A stretch of DNA of 64,000 nt from JBGAHD01 sp044226395. Its GTDB lineage: Bacteria > Pseudomonadota > Gammaproteobacteria > Xanthomonadales > Ahniellaceae. A program made the position numbers and the translations under genes. The DNA lies in assembly GCA_044226395.1 (NCBI GenBank), contig JBGAHD010000006.1, positions 62,001 through 126,000 of the forward strand, in the 5' to 3' direction. The notes beneath the pieces are model-generated. The model saw only the letters and a list, made by a program, of their open reading frames with translations, did no database searches and was not told the DNA's origin. Positions 42,869 through 51,622 of the stretch are shown piece by piece. The stretch's first letter is position 1, and every line of letters begins with the position of its first letter.

Positions 42869-43729
42869 GTGAACGCATTCCCCGCACGCCCCACCAATCA
42901 GGCCGAGGCATGGGCCTTCCTGGGCCAAGCCAAGGACGAGGACATTCCCCTGGTTTGGGCCGCGCTGACCATCGCGCGCGACGAATATCCCGACCTCGAT
43001 GTCGCCGCCTACGAAGCGCAGCTCGATGAGTACGGCCAGCGCGCGCGCGCGCAGACCGTCGATGCCGAGGGCGCGGTCGGTCAGGTGCGCGCGATCAACA
43101 ATCTGATGTTCGACGAGCTCGGCTTCAGCGGTAATCAGCAGGATTACTACGACCCGCGCAACAGCTATCTCAACGACGTGCTCGATCGCAAGCTGGGCAT
43201 TCCGATCAGCCTGGCCGTGCTGCAGCTCGACATCGCGCAGCGCGCGGGCGTGCCGATGCAGGGCATCTCGTTTCCGGGCCATTTCCTCGTGAGCCTGCCG
43301 GTCGATGGCGGCCTGCTGGTGCTCGATCCTTTCCATCGCGGCCGTTCGGTCGACGCCGATGAACTGAAGCTGCGCGCCAAGCCGCACCTGGGCGACGCCG
43401 ATCTGCGCGACGAACAACTGTCGGAACTGCTGGTGCCGGCGAGCAATCGCGCCATCCTCACGCGCATGCTGCGCAATCTCAAGACGCTCTACGTCGAGCG
43501 CGAGGATTGGGAACGCGCCCTGCGCTGCACCGCGCGCCTGTTGACCGTGGATGCCAATCAACCCGGCGAGGTGCGCGATCGCGGCCTGCTGTACTTGCGC
43601 ATCGGCCACGCCGAGGCGGCGCGCGAGGACCTCAAGCACTATCTGGCCCTGCGCCCGCAGGCCGACGACATCGATCAGGTGCGCGAAGCCCTGATCCGTT
43701 GCAGCCGCGAGCGCGCGCGCGTCAACTGA
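42869..43729 (+). CDS. SirB1/transglutaminase-like protein with TPR tail
   Basis: A 286-residue cytoplasmic protein of the SirB1 (transglutaminase-like) family. INNLMFDELGFSGN, DYYDPRNSYLNDVLDRKLGI, GISFPGHFLV and LDPFHRG are characteristic segments. The C-terminal third (about residues 205-280) forms a TPR-like repeat region. It starts at a GTG close to a purine-rich GTGAGG. The active-site Cys of true transglutaminases is not evident, so the role is probably structural or regulatory. Confidence 0.88.
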   Translation: MNAFPARPTNQAEAWAFLGQAKDEDIPLVWAALTIARDEYPDLDVAAYEAQLDEYGQRARAQTVDAEGAVGQVRAINNLMFDELGFSGNQQDYYDPRNSYLNDVLDRKLGIPISLAVLQLDIAQRAGVPMQGISFPGHFLVSLPVDGGLLVLDPFHRGRSVDADELKLRAKPHLGDADLRDEQLSELLVPASNRAILTRMLRNLKTLYVEREDWERALRCTARLLTVDANQPGEVRDRGLLYLRIGHAEAAREDLKHYLALRPQADDIDQVREALIRCSRERARVN

Positions 43730-43748
43730 TGAGCGCGCGCGTCGCCGC

Positions 43749-43949
43749 TCAGACCTCGATCATCTCGAAGTCGGACTTGGACACGCCGCAATCGGGGCAG
43801 GTCCACACCTCGGGCACGTCTTCCCAGCGCGTGCCGGGCGCGATGCCATCCTGCGGCCAGCCTTCGACTTCCTTGTAGATATAGCCGCAAACGACGCACA
43901 TGAAAGTGCGCCAGGGCCGACCATCCGGCCCGACCGAGGGTGTGCTCAT
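43749..43949 (-). CDS. Rubredoxin
   Basis: A small iron electron carrier. From the ATG at 43949 the product has 66 residues with iron ligands Cys18 and Cys21 (CVVCGYIY) and Cys51 and Cys54 (CPDCGVSKSDF), plus DGIAPGTRWEDVP between them. This is the standard rubredoxin spacing. A longer open frame upstream is not needed. It is divergent from thiE. Confidence 0.96.
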   Translation of the reverse strand: MSTPSVGPDGRPWRTFMCVVCGYIYKEVEGWPQDGIAPGTRWEDVPEVWTCPDCGVSKSDFEMIEV

Positions 43950-44067
43950 GGGTCGTCTCAAGAAATACCGGCGCGCATTGTCGCATTGTCGTCCGACGGA
44001 CAAAAGCGTGGCGGCCGCGGGATTACAATGGCCGCCTTCCGAACCGTAGCCACGCGCATCCTTGCCC

Positions 44068-44694
44068 ATGCTTCGTCGCGGCCTCTATCTGATCACGCGC
44101 GAAAGCGCCGACACGCGCGCGCTGGCGCGCACCGTCGCGGCGGCGCTCGATGGCGGCGCGGTGATGGTGCAGTATCGCGACAAATCCACCGACGCCGCGC
44201 GCCGCCTGGAACAGGCCGAAACCTTGTCGGCCCTGTGCATCGCGCACGGCGTGCCCCTGATCATCAATGACGACGTGAAACTGGCGCGCGCCTGCGGCGC
44301 GCGTGGCGTGCATCTGGGCGAACACGATGGCGAGATCGCGACCGCGCGCGCGCAACTGGGCCTCGAGGCCTTGATCGGCGTGTCGTGCTACGACGATCTC
44401 GAACGCGCCCACGCCGCCGCGCGTCAGGGCGCGAGCTACATCGCCTTCGGCAGCTTTTTCTCGTCGCCGACCAAGCCCGGCGCGCGCCGCGCGCATCGGG
44501 ATCTGCTGCGCGACAGCGCCACGCTGGGCTTGCCGCGAGTGGCGATCGGCGGCATTACCGTCGACAATGCGCCGGCCTTGATCGCGGCCGGCGCCGACAT
44601 GCTGGCCGTGATCAGCGCCATCTTCGATGCCCCCGATCCCCGTCGCGCGACGCAGGCCTTCGCGCGCCTCTACGAACAGGTCTTTCATGCATGA
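44068..44694 (+). CDS. thiE: Thiamine-phosphate synthase
   Basis: It couples HMP pyrophosphate and thiazole phosphate to thiamine phosphate. The 208-residue product from the ATG at 44068 has GLYLITRES, VMVQYRDKS, PLIINDDVKLA, GVHLGEHD, YIAFGSFFSSPTKPGA and VAIGGITVDNA, the full ThiE motif set. A TACAAT -10-like hexamer lies at 44024-44029. The stop overlaps hemL (ATGA), so thiE and hemL form an operon. Confidence 0.96.
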   Translation: MLRRGLYLITRESADTRALARTVAAALDGGAVMVQYRDKSTDAARRLEQAETLSALCIAHGVPLIINDDVKLARACGARGVHLGEHDGEIATARAQLGLEALIGVSCYDDLERAHAAARQGASYIAFGSFFSSPTKPGARRAHRDLLRDSATLGLPRVAIGGITVDNAPALIAAGADMLAVISAIFDAPDPRRATQAFARLYEQVFHA

Positions 44695-45977
44695 CCAGCA
44701 ATCATGAGTTGTTCGCGGCCGCCCGCGAAATCATTCCCGGCGGCGTCAATTCACCGGTGCGCGCCTTCAAGTCGGTCGGCGGCGAACCGTTCTTCAGCGC
44801 GCGCGCGCAAGGCGCGTATCTGTGGGATGTCGAAGGCAAGCGCTACATCGACTACATCGGTTCCTGGGGCCCGATGATCGCCGGCCACGCGCACCCGCGC
44901 GTGCTCGAGGCGGTGCAGGCGGCGGCGCGCGATGGCTTGTCGTTCGGCACGCCCAATGCGCTCGAGGTGACGATGGCGCGCACGCTAACGAGGCTCGTGC
45001 CCGGCCTCGAGATGGTGCGCATGGTCAACTCCGGCACCGAGGCCACGATGGCGGCGATTCGCGTCGCGCGCGGCTTCACCGGCCGCACGAAGATCGTCAA
45101 GTTCGAAGGCTGCTATCACGGCCATGCCGACAGCTTTCTGGTCAAGGCCGGTTCCGGCGCGCTGACCTTGGGCCTGCCCGATTCGCCCGGCGTGCCCAAG
45201 GCCCTGGCCGATCTGACCATGACCTTGCCGTTCAACGATTTCGACGCGGCGGAAAAACTCTTCGCCGAAGTCGGCGGCGAGATCGCGGGCTTGATCGTCG
45301 AGCCCATCGTCGGCAATGCCAACTTGATCCTGCCGCGCGCGGGTTATCTGGAACATTTGCGCGCGCTGTGCACGCGTCATGGCGCGCTGTTGATCTTCGA
45401 CGAAGTGATGACCGGCTTTCGCGTCGCCGCCGGCGGCGCGCAAGCGCTGTACGGCATTCGCGCGGATCTGGCGACCTTCGGCAAGGTCATCGGTGGTGGC
45501 ATGCCGGTGGGTGCGTATGGTGGCCGTCGCGACGTGATGAGTCAGGTCGCGCCGGCCGGGCCGATCTATCAAGCGGGCACGCTGTCGGGCAATCCCGTGG
45601 CGATGGCCGCGGGCCTGGCGACCTTGTCGCTGATCGAGCAGCCGGGTTTTCACGCTGATCTGGAACGTCGCACGCACGCGCTGTGTGATGGCTTGGAAGC
45701 CGCGGCGCGTCGCCACGGCGTGCCATTCACCACCAATCGCGTGTGCGGCATGTTTGGCTTGTTTTTCCGCGAAGGACGCGTCGAGACCTTCGCCGATGCC
45801 AAGGCCAGCGACAGCGCCATGTTCTCGCGCTTCTTCCACGCCATGCTCGAGCGCGGCGTGTATCTGGCGCCGTCGGCGTTCGAGGCCGGCTTCATGTCCG
45901 CGGCGCATTCCGAATACGACATCGCCGACACCATCGCCGCCGCCGAGGAATCGTTCGGCGTGGCCAAGTCCCGCTGA
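44691..45977 (+). CDS. hemL: Glutamate-1-semialdehyde 2,1-aminomutase
   Basis: A PLP enzyme that makes 5-aminolevulinate for haem and other tetrapyrroles. The 428-residue product has EIIPGGVNSPVRAFKSVGG, VNSGTEATMAAIRVARG, GCYHGHADSFLVKAGSG, and the PLP lysine Lys265 in FGKVIGGGMPVGAYGG, the same position as in E. coli. Coupled to thiE by ATGA and followed after 7 bases by a Cys/Met-metabolism PLP enzyme. Confidence 0.97.
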   Translation: MTSNHELFAAAREIIPGGVNSPVRAFKSVGGEPFFSARAQGAYLWDVEGKRYIDYIGSWGPMIAGHAHPRVLEAVQAAARDGLSFGTPNALEVTMARTLTRLVPGLEMVRMVNSGTEATMAAIRVARGFTGRTKIVKFEGCYHGHADSFLVKAGSGALTLGLPDSPGVPKALADLTMTLPFNDFDAAEKLFAEVGGEIAGLIVEPIVGNANLILPRAGYLEHLRALCTRHGALLIFDEVMTGFRVAAGGAQALYGIRADLATFGKVIGGGMPVGAYGGRRDVMSQVAPAGPIYQAGTLSGNPVAMAAGLATLSLIEQPGFHADLERRTHALCDGLEAAARRHGVPFTTNRVCGMFGLFFREGRVETFADAKASDSAMFSRFFHAMLERGVYLAPSAFEAGFMSAAHSEYDIADTIAAAEESFGVAKSR

Positions 45978-45984
45978 GGTTCCC

Positions 45985-47121
45985 ATGAGCAACGACTCCG
46001 CGCGCAAACTCGAAACGCTGTGCGTCCACGCCGGCGCCGAACCCGATCCGGCCACGGGCGCGGTGGCGCCGCCGATCCATCTGGCCACGACGTTTCGTCA
46101 CGGTCCCGCGGGCGAGCGCGAGGCGGGCTTCGAATACGTGCGCGAGTCCAACCCCACGCAGGATCGCCTGGAAACCGCGCTCGCCGCGCTCGAAGGCGGC
46201 GAGGCCGCGCTCGCCTTCGGCTCGGGCATGGCGGCGGCGCACGCGATCCTGGGCGCGTTGCCGCCGGACAGTCACGTGCTGATTCCGCTGGACGTGTATC
46301 AAGGCATTCGCGTGCTCGCGGGCGAGTTCCTGGTCGAGAAGGGCATCACCGCCGATAGCGTCGACATGAGCGATCTCGACGCGGTGCGCGCGGCGCTGCG
46401 TCCGCAGACCAAGTGTCTGTGGCTGGAAACCCCATCGAACCCGCAGCTGCGCATCACCGACATCGCCGCGCTGGCTACAATCGCGCGCGAACACGGCGCG
46501 CTCAGCGTGTGCGACAACACCTTCGCCACGCCCTTGCTGCAGCGGCCGCTGATGCTCGGCGCCGACGTGGTGATGCACTCGACCACGAAGTATTTCGGCG
46601 GCCACAGCGACGTGATGGGCGGCGCGCTGATCTTCGCGCGTCGCGAAGGCCTGGCCGAGACCTTGAATCATCGACGTCACGTGCTGGGCCCGGTGATGAG
46701 TCCGTTCAACGCGTGGCTGACCCTGCGCGGCCTGCGCTCGCTCGGGCCACGCATGGCCTGGCATTGCCGCAATGCGCTGGCGTGCGCGGAATTTCTCGCC
46801 GCGCATCCCGCGATCGAAATCGTGCATTACCCGGGCTTGAGCGATCATCCGGGCCATCTGATCGCACGCGAACAGATGCGCGATTTCGGCGGCATGCTCA
46901 GCGCGCGTTTGCGCGGTGGGCGCGAAGCGGCGTTGCGCATGGCGTCGCGCCTGCGCTTGTTCACCAATGCCACGAGTCTGGGCGGTTGCGAATCGCTGGT
47001 CGAGCATCGCGCCTCGGTCGAAGGCGCGCGGCCGGTGTCGCCGCAGAATCTGCTGCGTTTCTCGGTGGGTCTGGAGAACGCCGACGATCTGGTCGCGGAT
47101 TTGCGTCAGGCGCTCAACTGA
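45985..47121 (+). CDS. Cys/Met metabolism PLP enzyme (cystathionine gamma-synthase/lyase family)
   Basis: A 378-residue PLP enzyme of transsulfuration. YVRESNPTQDRLETALAALE, FGSGMAAAHAIL, LWLETPSNPQLRITDI, VCDNTFATPLLQRPL and the PLP-lysine motif HSTTKYFGGHSDVMGG are present. The sequence does not decide between cystathionine gamma-synthase, gamma-lyase and O-acyl-homoserine sulfhydrylase. GAGG precedes the ATG. The short gap to hemL suggests co-transcription. Confidence 0.9.
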   Translation: MSNDSARKLETLCVHAGAEPDPATGAVAPPIHLATTFRHGPAGEREAGFEYVRESNPTQDRLETALAALEGGEAALAFGSGMAAAHAILGALPPDSHVLIPLDVYQGIRVLAGEFLVEKGITADSVDMSDLDAVRAALRPQTKCLWLETPSNPQLRITDIAALATIAREHGALSVCDNTFATPLLQRPLMLGADVVMHSTTKYFGGHSDVMGGALIFARREGLAETLNHRRHVLGPVMSPFNAWLTLRGLRSLGPRMAWHCRNALACAEFLAAHPAIEIVHYPGLSDHPGHLIAREQMRDFGGMLSARLRGGREAALRMASRLRLFTNATSLGGCESLVEHRASVEGARPVSPQNLLRFSVGLENADDLVADLRQALN

Positions 47122-47125
47122 GCGC

Positions 47126-47755
47126 TCACACCGGACGCTTGCGCACGTACCACTGATTGGGCGCGGTGCCGGCGAATTCGAACCAACGCGGCAATTCCGA
47201 CACCAATCGCGACGGACCGACCCACGCCGGCACGTCGTCGAACACCACCACGCCCCGCGGCGCCACGTGCGGAGCCCAGTGCTCGAAATCCGCGCGCACA
47301 TCGGCGTAACTATGACCGGCGTCGATGTGCAGCAGGCCAATCGTCGGGCCCAGCGACCAGCGCCGCGCGGCCTCGATCGTGGTCATGCGCCAGGGTTCGA
47401 CCACGTCGGAAAGTCCCAACGCGGCGATGTTGCCGCGAAACTCCTCGAACAACTGATCGGGCCCGTAGTTGGCGAGCATGTCGGCGTGGTGCGGCTCGTC
47501 CGCCGTGCCGGCCCAGGTGTCGACCGCGATCACGCGCGCGCCCTCGCCGCGATCGGTCGCGGCGAAGCCGAGCCACGCGGTCGATCGGCCTTTCCACGAG
47601 CCCAGCTCCACGCACAGCCCCGTCGGCGTGCCCAGGCGCGCGGTCTGATAGAGCACGCCGCCCGCATGGGGATCGAGCCAACCCTGGATCGCGTCGATGC
47701 GCGGTCCGATCTCGGCCAGTCGCTGAATGATGATGTCGCGGTCGATGACGCTCAT
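47126..47755 (-). CDS. Class I SAM-dependent methyltransferase-like protein
   Basis: A 209-residue Rossmann-fold protein of the Methyltransf_24/CmcI-like type. The SAM-binding motif I reads LCVELGSWKGRSTAWLG, VIAVDTW is the acidic post-I position, and LLHIDAGHSYADVRADF is the family's C-terminal signature. Such proteins often modify sugars or secondary metabolites. It is the last gene of a three-gene minus-strand group with a kinase-like protein and an anchored hypothetical. The substrate is unknown. Confidence 0.85.
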   Translation of the reverse strand: MSVIDRDIIIQRLAEIGPRIDAIQGWLDPHAGGVLYQTARLGTPTGLCVELGSWKGRSTAWLGFAATDRGEGARVIAVDTWAGTADEPHHADMLANYGPDQLFEEFRGNIAALGLSDVVEPWRMTTIEAARRWSLGPTIGLLHIDAGHSYADVRADFEHWAPHVAPRGVVVFDDVPAWVGPSRLVSELPRWFEFAGTAPNQWYVRKRPV

Positions 47756-47815
47756 GCCGTTTCCTTCGTGGTCGAGCGCGCCCCCTTTCGCCTCGACGTC
47801 GTTGTGATTGCGTGA

Positions 47816-48472
47816 CTAGCGGCCCGCTTGGCGGCGGCCGCGGCCTTCGTTGTCTTCCCAATGCAGGATCTTGCGCGCGATCACGATGTACACGCGCTTG
47901 CCCGTCGCCTGCCACAGGCGCGCCACCCAGGAGCGTCGCGCGAGCACGCGCCGCTCGGTCGGGGTGAGGCGCTCGGGGCAATACGTGCGCTTGTGCTTGA
48001 GGTAATGACGCAAGTCCTCGCGGCACAGCAGGCGAAACCACGACGTGCGTCGCGCGCGACACACGGCCAGCTGAAAATCGACCACCGCGGGCGCGCCGTC
48101 GGCGCGCACCAGCCAGTTGGCTTCCTTGGCCAGATCGTTGTGCGCGACACCGGCGCGATGAAGATCACGCAACAACGCGCGAGCTCGCGCGAAGTAGCGC
48201 GGATCTTGTGGACGCGCCTGATTCATCACCGCGCCCTCGAGATACTGACGATCGAGCACGCGACCGTCGAAGGCGAGCAGTCGCGGCACGCCATCGACTT
48301 CGGTCAGCCGCGTCAGCGCGCGCGCCTCGCGCGCGGCCACGCGACGCGCGATCCAGCGCAGGCCGAAGCTGGCCTCGCGCGTATCGCGCCGAATCAAGCG
48401 CCGGCCTTGCTCGTCGACGATGCTGATCGAGCCGAAGTGATCGCGCTTGAGCGGCTCGACGCGCGCCGTCAT
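47816..48472 (-). CDS. RIO/lipopolysaccharide-kinase-like protein
   Basis: A 218-residue compact protein-kinase-like fold. The catalytic loop reads HNDLAKEANWLV and the metal-binding motif is VVDFQLA, with Gln in place of the Gly of DFG, as in RIO- and WaaP-type kinases. The N-lobe is short and the glycine loop is not obvious. It could phosphorylate LPS heptose or a protein. Its ATG overlaps the stop of the upstream gene by one base, so the two are translationally coupled. Confidence 0.82.
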   Translation of the reverse strand: MTARVEPLKRDHFGSISIVDEQGRRLIRRDTREASFGLRWIARRVAAREARALTRLTEVDGVPRLLAFDGRVLDRQYLEGAVMNQARPQDPRYFARARALLRDLHRAGVAHNDLAKEANWLVRADGAPAVVDFQLAVCRARRTSWFRLLCREDLRHYLKHKRTYCPERLTPTERRVLARRSWVARLWQATGKRVYIVIARKILHWEDNEGRGRRQAGR

Positions 48473-49068
48473 CAGAATTTTTCGCCGATCAGGCGCGCGG
48501 CGCGCTCGGCGCGCGCGCGTTCGACGCGATGGAACACCAGCAGCAGCACGCGCTCGCCGCGACGGATCACGATCTGCGGCGGCTCCTCGGTGTCGGCGCC
48601 GAAGCCCATCAACGCGGCCTCGTCGCCAAGACCCGTGAGCATCACCGGCGCGTCCTTGAAGGTGTATTCCAGGCCGGTGAGCACGCTGCGGAAATACGCC
48701 GCGCCGAATTCCTTACCGCCGCCGCGCGTCAGCGAGTCGCGCGTGAACAGCATGGCCACGATCTCCGGCCCGCGCGGGCCCGAACTCCACGTGCACGAGG
48801 CCGCGGCCGGCACGTCGGCGCCCGCGCCGACTTCGCGCGCGACCAGATCGCCCGCGCCGAGCACCGCGCCCAGGCGCGACTCCGTGGCCATGGCGCAAAC
48901 ATCCGGACGCTCGCGCACGGGCAGTTCGACCGGCATGGTGCCGGTGGGCCGCGCGCGATCGTGCAGAAACGCCGGCAGGTAACGCCACGTCAGCCAGGCC
49001 GCAGCCGCGAGGATAAGCAGCGCGATCAAGGTGCGAAACGGAAATCGGGAACGACGTCGACGGGCCAT
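48472..49068 (-). CDS. Membrane-anchored hypothetical protein
   Basis: 198 residues with a very basic N-terminus (MARRRRSRFP), one hydrophobic segment (about residues 12-32), and then a periplasmic domain of about 160 residues. That domain contains two Cys (DVCAMATESRLGAVLG and ASCTWSS). I do not recognise the family. SRLGAVLGAGDLVARE and the Cys pair recall small DUF3558-like lipoprotein folds, but this is only an impression. First gene of the group with the kinase-like and methyltransferase-like genes. Confidence 0.75.
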   Translation of the reverse strand: MARRRRSRFPFRTLIALLILAAAAWLTWRYLPAFLHDRARPTGTMPVELPVRERPDVCAMATESRLGAVLGAGDLVAREVGAGADVPAAASCTWSSGPRGPEIVAMLFTRDSLTRGGGKEFGAAYFRSVLTGLEYTFKDAPVMLTGLGDEAALMGFGADTEEPPQIVIRRGERVLLLVFHRVERARAERAARLIGEKF

Positions 49069-49150
49069 GAATCACCGGTTGCGAATCGCGCCCATTATGC
49101 GGGCGCGACGCGCGGCGCGCGAGGTTGACGCGCGCAAGGCCTGCATTCGG

Positions 49151-49564
49151 TCACATATTCGTCGTCGGCGCGGCCGACAGATGACGCACGGCGGCGGCCG
49201 CGTTCTCCCAATCGCGCCCGTCATAGGGCGAGATCTCGAGTCGCTCGATCGTCTCGGCGTCCAGGCAACGCGCGTTCACGTCGACGCCGTCGGGATTGGA
49301 GCGCGGAATGTAGAAACTCTTGATCCCGCACACGCGGCAGAACAGATGCTTGGCGACGCCGGTGTTGAACGTGTACGTGGTCAGATCGTCCTCGCCCGAC
49401 AGCAGGCGAAAGCGCGCGCGCGGCACGATCAGGTGCAGAAACCCCGTCTTGGCGCAGATCGAACAATTGCAGTCGAGCGCCGCGATCACGGCGGGCGCGT
49501 CGACCTCGAAGCGCACGCGGCCGCAGTGACACCCGCCGCGATGGGTCACTAGGTCCGTCGACAT
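49151..49564 (-). CDS. GFA/CENP-V family zinc protein
   Basis: A 137-residue protein of the glutathione-dependent formaldehyde-activating (GFA, CENP-V) family. Zinc-type cysteines are Cys12 and Cys14 (GGCHCG), Cys32, Cys34 and Cys37 (DCNCSIC), and Cys76 and Cys79 (CRVCGI), the complete family pattern. A GGGAG site lies 8 bases upstream of the ATG at 49564. Despite the family name most members have no proven activity. It is divergent from the DUF456 gene. Confidence 0.92.
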   Translation of the reverse strand: MSTDLVTHRGGCHCGRVRFEVDAPAVIAALDCNCSICAKTGFLHLIVPRARFRLLSGEDDLTTYTFNTGVAKHLFCRVCGIKSFYIPRSNPDGVDVNARCLDAETIERLEISPYDGRDWENAAAAVRHLSAAPTTNM

Positions 49565-49634
49565 CCTTGATTCTCCCGGTCGCGCATCCACCTGCGAGGG
49601 AAGACTAGCCCGAATCGAGGGGAGCGCGCGCGGC

Positions 49635-50117
49635 ATGGCGATCGAGTGGTGGTACGTGATTTCGGGCCTGATCATCGTGGTCGGCATCGCGGGCACGGTA
49701 TTGCCGGCGCTGCCGGGGATTCCGCTCGTGTTCGGCGGCATGCTGCTGGCGGCCTGGGCGGGCGATTTCCGCGAGATCGGCGTGTGGACCGTGGTCGTGC
49801 TCGGCCTGCTCGCGGCGATCGCGTGGCTGGCCGACTTCGTCGCCAGCGCGCTGGGCACCAAGCTCGCCGGCGCCTCGGGCTGGGCTTTCGCCGGCGCCAC
49901 GGTCGGCGCGATCGTGGGCTTGTTCATGGGCTTCGTCGGCATTCTGGTGATGCCCTTCGTCGGCGCCGTGATCGGCGAGTACATCGCGACCCAGGACCTG
50001 CGCCGCGCCACCGGCGCGGGCGTGGGCGCGACCTTGGGCCTGGCCGTCGGCGTGGCGGCGAAGCTCGCGATCTGCTTCACCATGCTGGGCGTGTTCGCCA
50101 CCGCCATCGTGTTCTGA
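49635..50117 (+). CDS. DUF456 family membrane protein
   Basis: A 160-residue integral membrane protein with about four to five hydrophobic segments. GTVLPALPGIPLVFGGMLLA near the N-terminus and the glycine-rich VGAIVGLFMGFVGILVMPFV, GAVIGEY are the DUF456 hallmarks. Glycine-zipper-like repeats dominate the second half. Function unknown. It is followed by a secreted amidohydrolase 77 bases downstream. Confidence 0.9.
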   Translation: MAIEWWYVISGLIIVVGIAGTVLPALPGIPLVFGGMLLAAWAGDFREIGVWTVVVLGLLAAIAWLADFVASALGTKLAGASGWAFAGATVGAIVGLFMGFVGILVMPFVGAVIGEYIATQDLRRATGAGVGATLGLAVGVAAKLAICFTMLGVFATAIVF

Positions 50118-50194
50118 GCCACGCGCCGCGCGCGACTGGTCAGCGGCGCGGCGCGCGGACTACCATCGAGGCCTCCCGTCACGAGGCCAAGCTC

Positions 50195-51529
50195 ATGCGC
50201 ATTGTTCTTGCCGCGCTGGTGTCGATCGTTTTGTGCGGCGTGCCCGCGCCCACGCGCGCGGTCACGGCCCTGGTCGGTGGCACCTTGATCGATGGCTTCG
50301 GCGGCGCGCCGATCACGGATTCGGTGGTGCTGATCGACGGCGAGCGCATCGTCGCCGTGGGCCGTGTCGGCCAACTGGCCGTGCCCGAGGGCGCCGAGGT
50401 CATCTCGACCGAGGGCATGAGCGTGCTGCCCGGTCTGTGGGACATGCACGTGCACCTGATGATCGACGGCCACGCCGACTACGATCATTGGGACAAGACT
50501 TATCCGCCGCGCTTCCGCAAGGAAATCATGCCGGCTTCGGCCCTGCAGTTGCTGCACGCGGGCGTGACCAGCGCGCGCGATCTGGGCGGTCCGCTGGACG
50601 ATTCCCTGGCCGTGCGCGACGCGATCCGTCGCGGTGAACTGCCCGGGCCCACGCTCTATGTCTCGGGTCCCTTCATCCAGAAAAAACCTTATCCCGGTAC
50701 CGAGCAGTTTCGCTGGGGTGTCGATGGCGTGGCCGACGCGCGCGCCAAGGTCGGCAAGCTCTGCGACGCGGGCGTCGACGTGATCAAGCTCATCGATCAG
50801 GACCAGATGACGCTCGAGGAAGCCAAGGCCGTGGTCGCCACCGCGCATGCCTGCGGCAAGATGGTCGTGGCGCACGCGCATCGTCCGGCCGAGATTCGTC
50901 GTGGCCTCGAGATCGGCGTCGATGATTTCGAGCACACGGGCCTGGCCGGCGCGCCGGAATATCCCGCCGACATCATGGCCGCGCTGCACGAACGCACCGC
51001 GCAGATGGCCCTGGGACCGTTTTGGTGGACGCCAACCATCGAAGGCCTGTGGAACTACGAATACGTGCGCGATCACCACGAGTTCCTCGACGACGATTCC
51101 TGGCACGAAGGCCTGGCGCCCGACACCATCGCCGACATTCGCCAATCGATCGCCCAGCCCGGCCAACTGCCCTATTTCCAGATCAATCCGCTGCGCAAGC
51201 CCACGCTCAAGCGCAAGTTCGAGCAATTGCGCGGCTCGGGCGCGGTGCTGCTGATCGGCACGGATTCGGGCATTCCGATGAAGTTTCACAGCCAGAGCAC
51301 CTGGAACGAGCTCGACATCTGGGTGCGCGAACTCGGCGTGCCGGCGATGGACGCGATCCGCGCCGCGACCTATTGGCCGGCGGTGGCGATGAAGGTCGAT
51401 CGCGACTATGGCTCGCTGACACCGGGCAAGTACGCCGACGTGATCGCCGTGCGCGGCGATGTGTTGCGCTACATCAACCTGCTCGGTCGCGTGGACATGG
51501 TGATCAAGCACGGCAAGCGCGTGCGCTGA
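50195..51529 (+). CDS. Exported amidohydrolase (prolidase/imidazolonepropionase-like)
   Basis: A 444-residue metallo-dependent hydrolase with an N-terminal signal peptide (cleavage probably after PTRA, about residue 22). Metal ligands and motifs: GLWDMHVHLM (HxH), DVIKLI with the likely carboxylated Lys, VVAHAHRP, FEHTGLAG, and LIGTDSGIP with the final Asp. The C-terminal LTPGKYADVIAV is typical of the subfamily that includes Xaa-Arg dipeptidases and Xaa-Pro carboxydipeptidases. GAGG precedes the ATG at 50195. Confidence 0.9.
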   Translation: MRIVLAALVSIVLCGVPAPTRAVTALVGGTLIDGFGGAPITDSVVLIDGERIVAVGRVGQLAVPEGAEVISTEGMSVLPGLWDMHVHLMIDGHADYDHWDKTYPPRFRKEIMPASALQLLHAGVTSARDLGGPLDDSLAVRDAIRRGELPGPTLYVSGPFIQKKPYPGTEQFRWGVDGVADARAKVGKLCDAGVDVIKLIDQDQMTLEEAKAVVATAHACGKMVVAHAHRPAEIRRGLEIGVDDFEHTGLAGAPEYPADIMAALHERTAQMALGPFWWTPTIEGLWNYEYVRDHHEFLDDDSWHEGLAPDTIADIRQSIAQPGQLPYFQINPLRKPTLKRKFEQLRGSGAVLLIGTDSGIPMKFHSQSTWNELDIWVRELGVPAMDAIRAATYWPAVAMKVDRDYGSLTPGKYADVIAVRGDVLRYINLLGRVDMVIKHGKRVR

Positions 51530-51622
51530 GGCGGCCGCCAGGGTAGGCAGGTCGCGCGCGAGCGCCTAGAATGATCGCGCGCCGACAGGGGTTTGCGCGC
51601 CGCGGTCGAAACGGGAGCTTAC

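Noticed and set aside
49565..51511. Upstream extension of the GFA-family frame to 51511
   Set aside because: The extension is antisense to the DUF456 and amidohydrolase genes; the conserved family starts at the ATG at 49564 with a good ribosome-binding site.
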